Assembly (NCBI RefSeq): GCF_001420715.1
Contig: NZ_LJJC01000004.1
Coordinates: 649,734-713,733 of the forward strand
Direction: 5' to 3'
Origin: Heyndrickxia shackletonii
Lineage (GTDB): Bacteria; Bacillota; Bacilli; Bacillales; Bacillaceae_C
DNA length: 64,000 nt
A program made the position numbers and the translations under genes. The notes under the pieces were generated by a model. That model was not told the DNA's origin. It saw only the letters and a list, made by a program, of their open reading frames with translations, and ran no database searches. Positions 61,424 to 64,000 of the stretch are shown here, piece by piece. The stretch's first letter is position 1, and every line of letters starts with the position of its first letter.

Positions 61424-62899
61424 CTATTCTAAATGTAAGGTTGATTGCTTGGATACGGTCACGGAACGAGTCAGGATGCTTACAATTACTAAGAAGAAGA
61501 GATTGATAATCAAAGCTACAATCCCGACATTTAGATCTTTAATGACTTGTGGTAAGAATGGAAGCAAAGTTCCCACGGATTTATTCGCTATAGTTACATA
61601 GGCTACCGTTGCGACACCAGTTGCCATTCCAGCAAATGCACCGTATTTCGTAACAAAATTATTTTTCATTAGACTAAAGAGTAATGCTGGAAAGAGCTGG
61701 GTAACTAGGCTGTATCCCATTAACAGTAAGGCTACTATAGTTTCCCCTCCGTTAATCGTATAATACACGGTTACTAAGGCAACCACGGGTACCATGTATT
61801 TTGCTATTTTTTCAATTTGCTTCTCGGTAGCAGTCGGTTTTATTACCTTAAAGATATTCTTTGATAAAAGGGTAGCCGATGACATGAGAATCAATGAACC
61901 TGGAACTAATGCGGTTAAAACTCCGGCAGCCCCGATAATTCCAATAATCCATGGATCAAAGGTCGCAATGGAGATTTTTAATAGGGCAAGGTCGGTATCG
62001 CTTCCTGTTAGTCCTGGAACCTTTAATATTGCGGCGAATCCCACAAAAAAGACAAAAAGTAAAACTAAGGAATACAAAGGCATAATGATTGCATTTCTGC
62101 GAAAGGTGTTCGCATTTTTTGCCGTATAGGTGGAGCCAAACGTATGTGGCCACATATAAAAACCAAAAGCGGTCAGTAAGACGGTTGAAATAAACCAAGA
62201 TGGGCTTTGTCCTGTAGCAGGCAATGCTAAGAAATTGGCATCCTTGGCATGAATCGCTTCAAACATAGACCCGAGTCCACCGTAATAATGAATAGGTAAA
62301 TAAATTCCCAGAAACACGACGACAACAAGTATTAATATATCTTTCACCACGGCTGTCCAAGCTGATCCGTGAATCCCTGAGACCATAACATAGATTGTAA
62401 CGGCTATGGCACCAATCCAGATGGCTAATGTAGGGGAAATACTCCCATAAGAAGCCTGAGAAACAATGAGTCCAAGGCCCTTTAATTGCGTGATAAAATA
62501 AGGGACCATTCCGACTACACCAATTAATGAAACGAAAACGCCTAAGTAGGGACTGTTATATTTTTGTACGAAAAAGTCGGATTGAGAGATGAGATTATGT
62601 TTCTTTGCATATTTCCAAATTCTTGGCAAAAGGAAATAGGACATAATATAGGCTACTGCACTATAGGAAATGATGTAATAGGTCGGTCCACCTTTTCCAT
62701 ATGCCCAGCCACTTCCTCCTAAAAAGGTAAAAGTGGTATAAATTTCACCTGCCATTAATAGGAAGACAAAAATGGTACCGAATCCTCGTCCACCAACAGA
62801 CCATTGCTCTAGGTCCATGTCTTTTCCCTTTTTCGCTTGGATTCCTAATAGAATAGCGAGGACCAGAACAATAAAGATAATGATTAAGGCAATATTCAT
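61424..62899 (-). CDS. sodium:solute symporter family protein
   Basis: 491 aa with about 13 membrane helices. The family signature lies in EQWSVGGRGFGTIFVFLLMAGEIYTTFTFLGGSGW near the start and in the GSAWTAVVKDILILVVV segment. It belongs to the SSS/LeuT-fold cotransporters, which take up sugars, amino acids or organic acids with Na+. The start overlaps the stop of the DUF3311 gene (4 bp), the usual pairing for this subfamily. It is downstream of an M20 amidohydrolase gene, so uptake of an N-acylated amino acid or peptide is a reasonable inference. Confidence 0.9.
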   Translation of the reverse strand: MNIALIIIFIVLVLAILLGIQAKKGKDMDLEQWSVGGRGFGTIFVFLLMAGEIYTTFTFLGGSGWAYGKGGPTYYIISYSAVAYIMSYFLLPRIWKYAKKHNLISQSDFFVQKYNSPYLGVFVSLIGVVGMVPYFITQLKGLGLIVSQASYGSISPTLAIWIGAIAVTIYVMVSGIHGSAWTAVVKDILILVVVVFLGIYLPIHYYGGLGSMFEAIHAKDANFLALPATGQSPSWFISTVLLTAFGFYMWPHTFGSTYTAKNANTFRRNAIIMPLYSLVLLFVFFVGFAAILKVPGLTGSDTDLALLKISIATFDPWIIGIIGAAGVLTALVPGSLILMSSATLLSKNIFKVIKPTATEKQIEKIAKYMVPVVALVTVYYTINGGETIVALLLMGYSLVTQLFPALLFSLMKNNFVTKYGAFAGMATGVATVAYVTIANKSVGTLLPFLPQVIKDLNVGIVALIINLFFLVIVSILTRSVTVSKQSTLHLE

Positions 62900-63096
62900 A
62901 GTAATTCATCCTCCTTACGTTTGGGGTCGAATTTGAACACGATCCACATAATAGGGGAGGAGAGGACAGTACACATTACTAACCAAAATAATAAAAACGG
63001 CATTCCGAGAACGATGGGGGTTACCCGATTAAAGAAAATCGCTCCGACAAAAATTCCAATGATAGGCACAAGCGCCAAGAGTTTTACTGCTTTCAT
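62896..63096 (-). CDS. DUF3311 small membrane protein
   Basis: 66 aa with two helices (LLALVPIIGIFVGAIFF and LGMPFLLFWLVMCTVLSSPIMWIVF) and a charged end (DPKRKEDELL). It matches DUF3311, small proteins that nearly always precede SSS symporters and may be accessory subunits. Overlapping stop and start codons couple it to the symporter. AGGAGGG precedes the ATG. Confidence 0.85.
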   Translation of the reverse strand: MKAVKLLALVPIIGIFVGAIFFNRVTPIVLGMPFLLFWLVMCTVLSSPIMWIVFKFDPKRKEDELL

Positions 63097-63113
63097 GAAA
63101 TCCCTCCTGTCTA

Positions 63114-64000
63114 TTACTGAGAAAGAAAGTTAAATACTGCATGCACAAATAGATTGATCCCTTTTTCAATGGAGCGTTCATCAATCATAAATTGTTCATG
63201 ATGATGTGGATAGATGATCCCCTGTTCTTTATTTCCGGCACCTATGTAAAAGAAACAGCCTTTTGCCGCTTGCTGATATGCGGAGAAGTCTTCGCCCACC
63301 ATGGTTGGATCCATTCGCACTACATCCTCTTTTCCATACACTTCAATCGCGGTGTCTTCCATTACTTTTGTGATTTCCTCATGATTAATAACGGCACGAT
63401 ACCCGAATTCATAACGAAACGTGTAATCCGCGTCATGGGCACTTGTTATCCCTTTTACAATTCTCTCCATATGCTTTGGAATTTCTTTGCGGACTTCTGG
63501 ATCGAAGCTTCGTACAGTCCCCATGATTTCAACAGATCCCGGGATCACATTATGGGTTGTTCCACCAACAAACTTCGCCACAGAAATCACAACAGGCTTT
63601 AAAGGATCAATATTTCTTGAAACAATATGTTGCAGATTTGTCACAACCTGACTGGCAATCGCAATACTGTCCACGGTATCCTGTGGCATTGCAGCGTGTC
63701 CGCCTTTGCCATTTACAAAAATTTGAAAGGTGTCAGGAGCTGCCATCATCGGTCCATACACGATGCCGATTTTCCCGATTTCAAGCGGAGACCATAAATG
63801 CGTTCCAATTACGACATCTACCCCATTCATCACCCCATGTTGGACAAGTTCCTCTGCACCGCCGGGATAAAGTTCTTCCGCGTGTTGAAAGATAAAACGT
63901 ATTTCTCCAGCGATATCATCCTTACATTGTGATAAGATTTTGGCTGCCCCCAAGAGAATAGCTGTATGACCGTCATGTCCACAAGCATGCATAACACCAG
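63114..64000 (-). CDS. M20 family amidohydrolase/peptidase, 5' end cut by window
   Basis: About 295 aa of a metal-dependent amidohydrolase of the N-acyl-amino acid type. Visible metal ligands are [25 protein letters not shown] (general base Glu) and the C-terminal histidine in YPHHHEQF. The lid domain starts near [20 protein letters not shown]. The part before MHACGHDGH lies outside the window. It precedes DUF3311 and the symporter by 17 bp in one operon, suggesting uptake and deacylation or cleavage of an N-acyl amino acid or dipeptide. Confidence 0.9.
   Translation of the reverse strand, partial: GVMHACGHDGHTAILLGAAKILSQCKDDIAGEIRFIFQHAEELYPGGAEELVQHGVMNGVDVVIGTHLWSPLEIGKIGIVYGPMMAAPDTFQIFVNGKGGHAAMPQDTVDSIAIASQVVTNLQHIVSRNIDPLKPVVISVAKFVGGTTHNVIPGSVEIMGTVRSFDPEVRKEIPKHMERIVKGITSAHDADYTFRYEFGYRAVINHEEITKVMEDTAIEVYGKEDVVRMDPTMVGEDFSAYQQAAKGCFFYIGAGNKEQGIIYPHHHEQFMIDERSIEKGINLFVHAVFNFLSQ

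Overview
The window is low-GC Bacillaceae DNA, most likely Bacillus or Neobacillus-like. The evidence is strong AGGAGG ribosome sites, ywnA/ywnB, an SbsC-like surface protein, a class D sortase with an LPNTA substrate, a GsI-IIC-type group II intron, and an excalibur secreted protein. No rRNA, tRNA or CRISPR array was found. The window mixes housekeeping-type genes with dense accessory DNA.

Layout. 0-5 kb: a GNAT fragment, the divergent ywnA/ywnB pair with three near-identical palindromic operators, a complete group IIC intron placed just after a terminator hairpin, and a small excalibur protein. 5.05-21.31 kb: a 16.26-kb Tn554-like mobile element. Its limits follow from the gene it splits: the 5' half of a COG4627-type methyltransferase ends at about 5054 and the 3' half resumes at about 21308, with GAAT at both junctions, an 8-bp inverted arm just inside, and TGTACA repeats at both ends. 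A four-gene leftward operon at the right end encodes three tyrosine-recombinase-type proteins and a small coiled-coil protein. The cargo includes a 3D-domain secreted protein, decayed genes, and a probable peptide-antibiotic (RiPP-like) cluster: MauE/DoxX-like membrane protein, thioredoxin-like protein, a 57-aa six-cysteine peptide, an ABC exporter and an M1-type peptidase.

21.4-36.8 kb: NUDIX, methyltransferase, DUF1697, DinB, HAD and proline iminopeptidase genes, two small membrane proteins, a REP-associated tyrosine transposase (RAYT) whose frame runs into a broken comM, a dprA paralog, a permease, an amidohydrolase and a propeller lipoprotein. This part carries two dispersed repeat families: GGTGTCAGGCACC hairpins, and a 181-187 bp four-module palindromic element with the same internal spacing in three places. 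36.9-54 kb: an IS21-family element, an IS3 remnant, a second small secreted protein with an FtsX-type ABC transporter, an integrase remnant, a DUF4116-phosphoesterase protein and a broken SbsC-like surface protein with four 134-aa repeats in ABAB order. 54-64 kb: envelope genes (phosphodiester glycosidase, LCP ligase, acidic LPNTA protein plus sortase D), then a sodium:solute symporter, a DUF3311 protein and an M20 amidohydrolase cut by the window edge.

How the genes work together: the clearest units are the peptide cluster inside the mobile element, the secreted protein with its FtsX transporter, the sortase with its substrate, and the symporter/DUF3311/M20 uptake-and-hydrolysis unit. Several genes are broken at homopolymer runs (T9, A11, T7). 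These could be real decay, slippage switches or base-calling errors.
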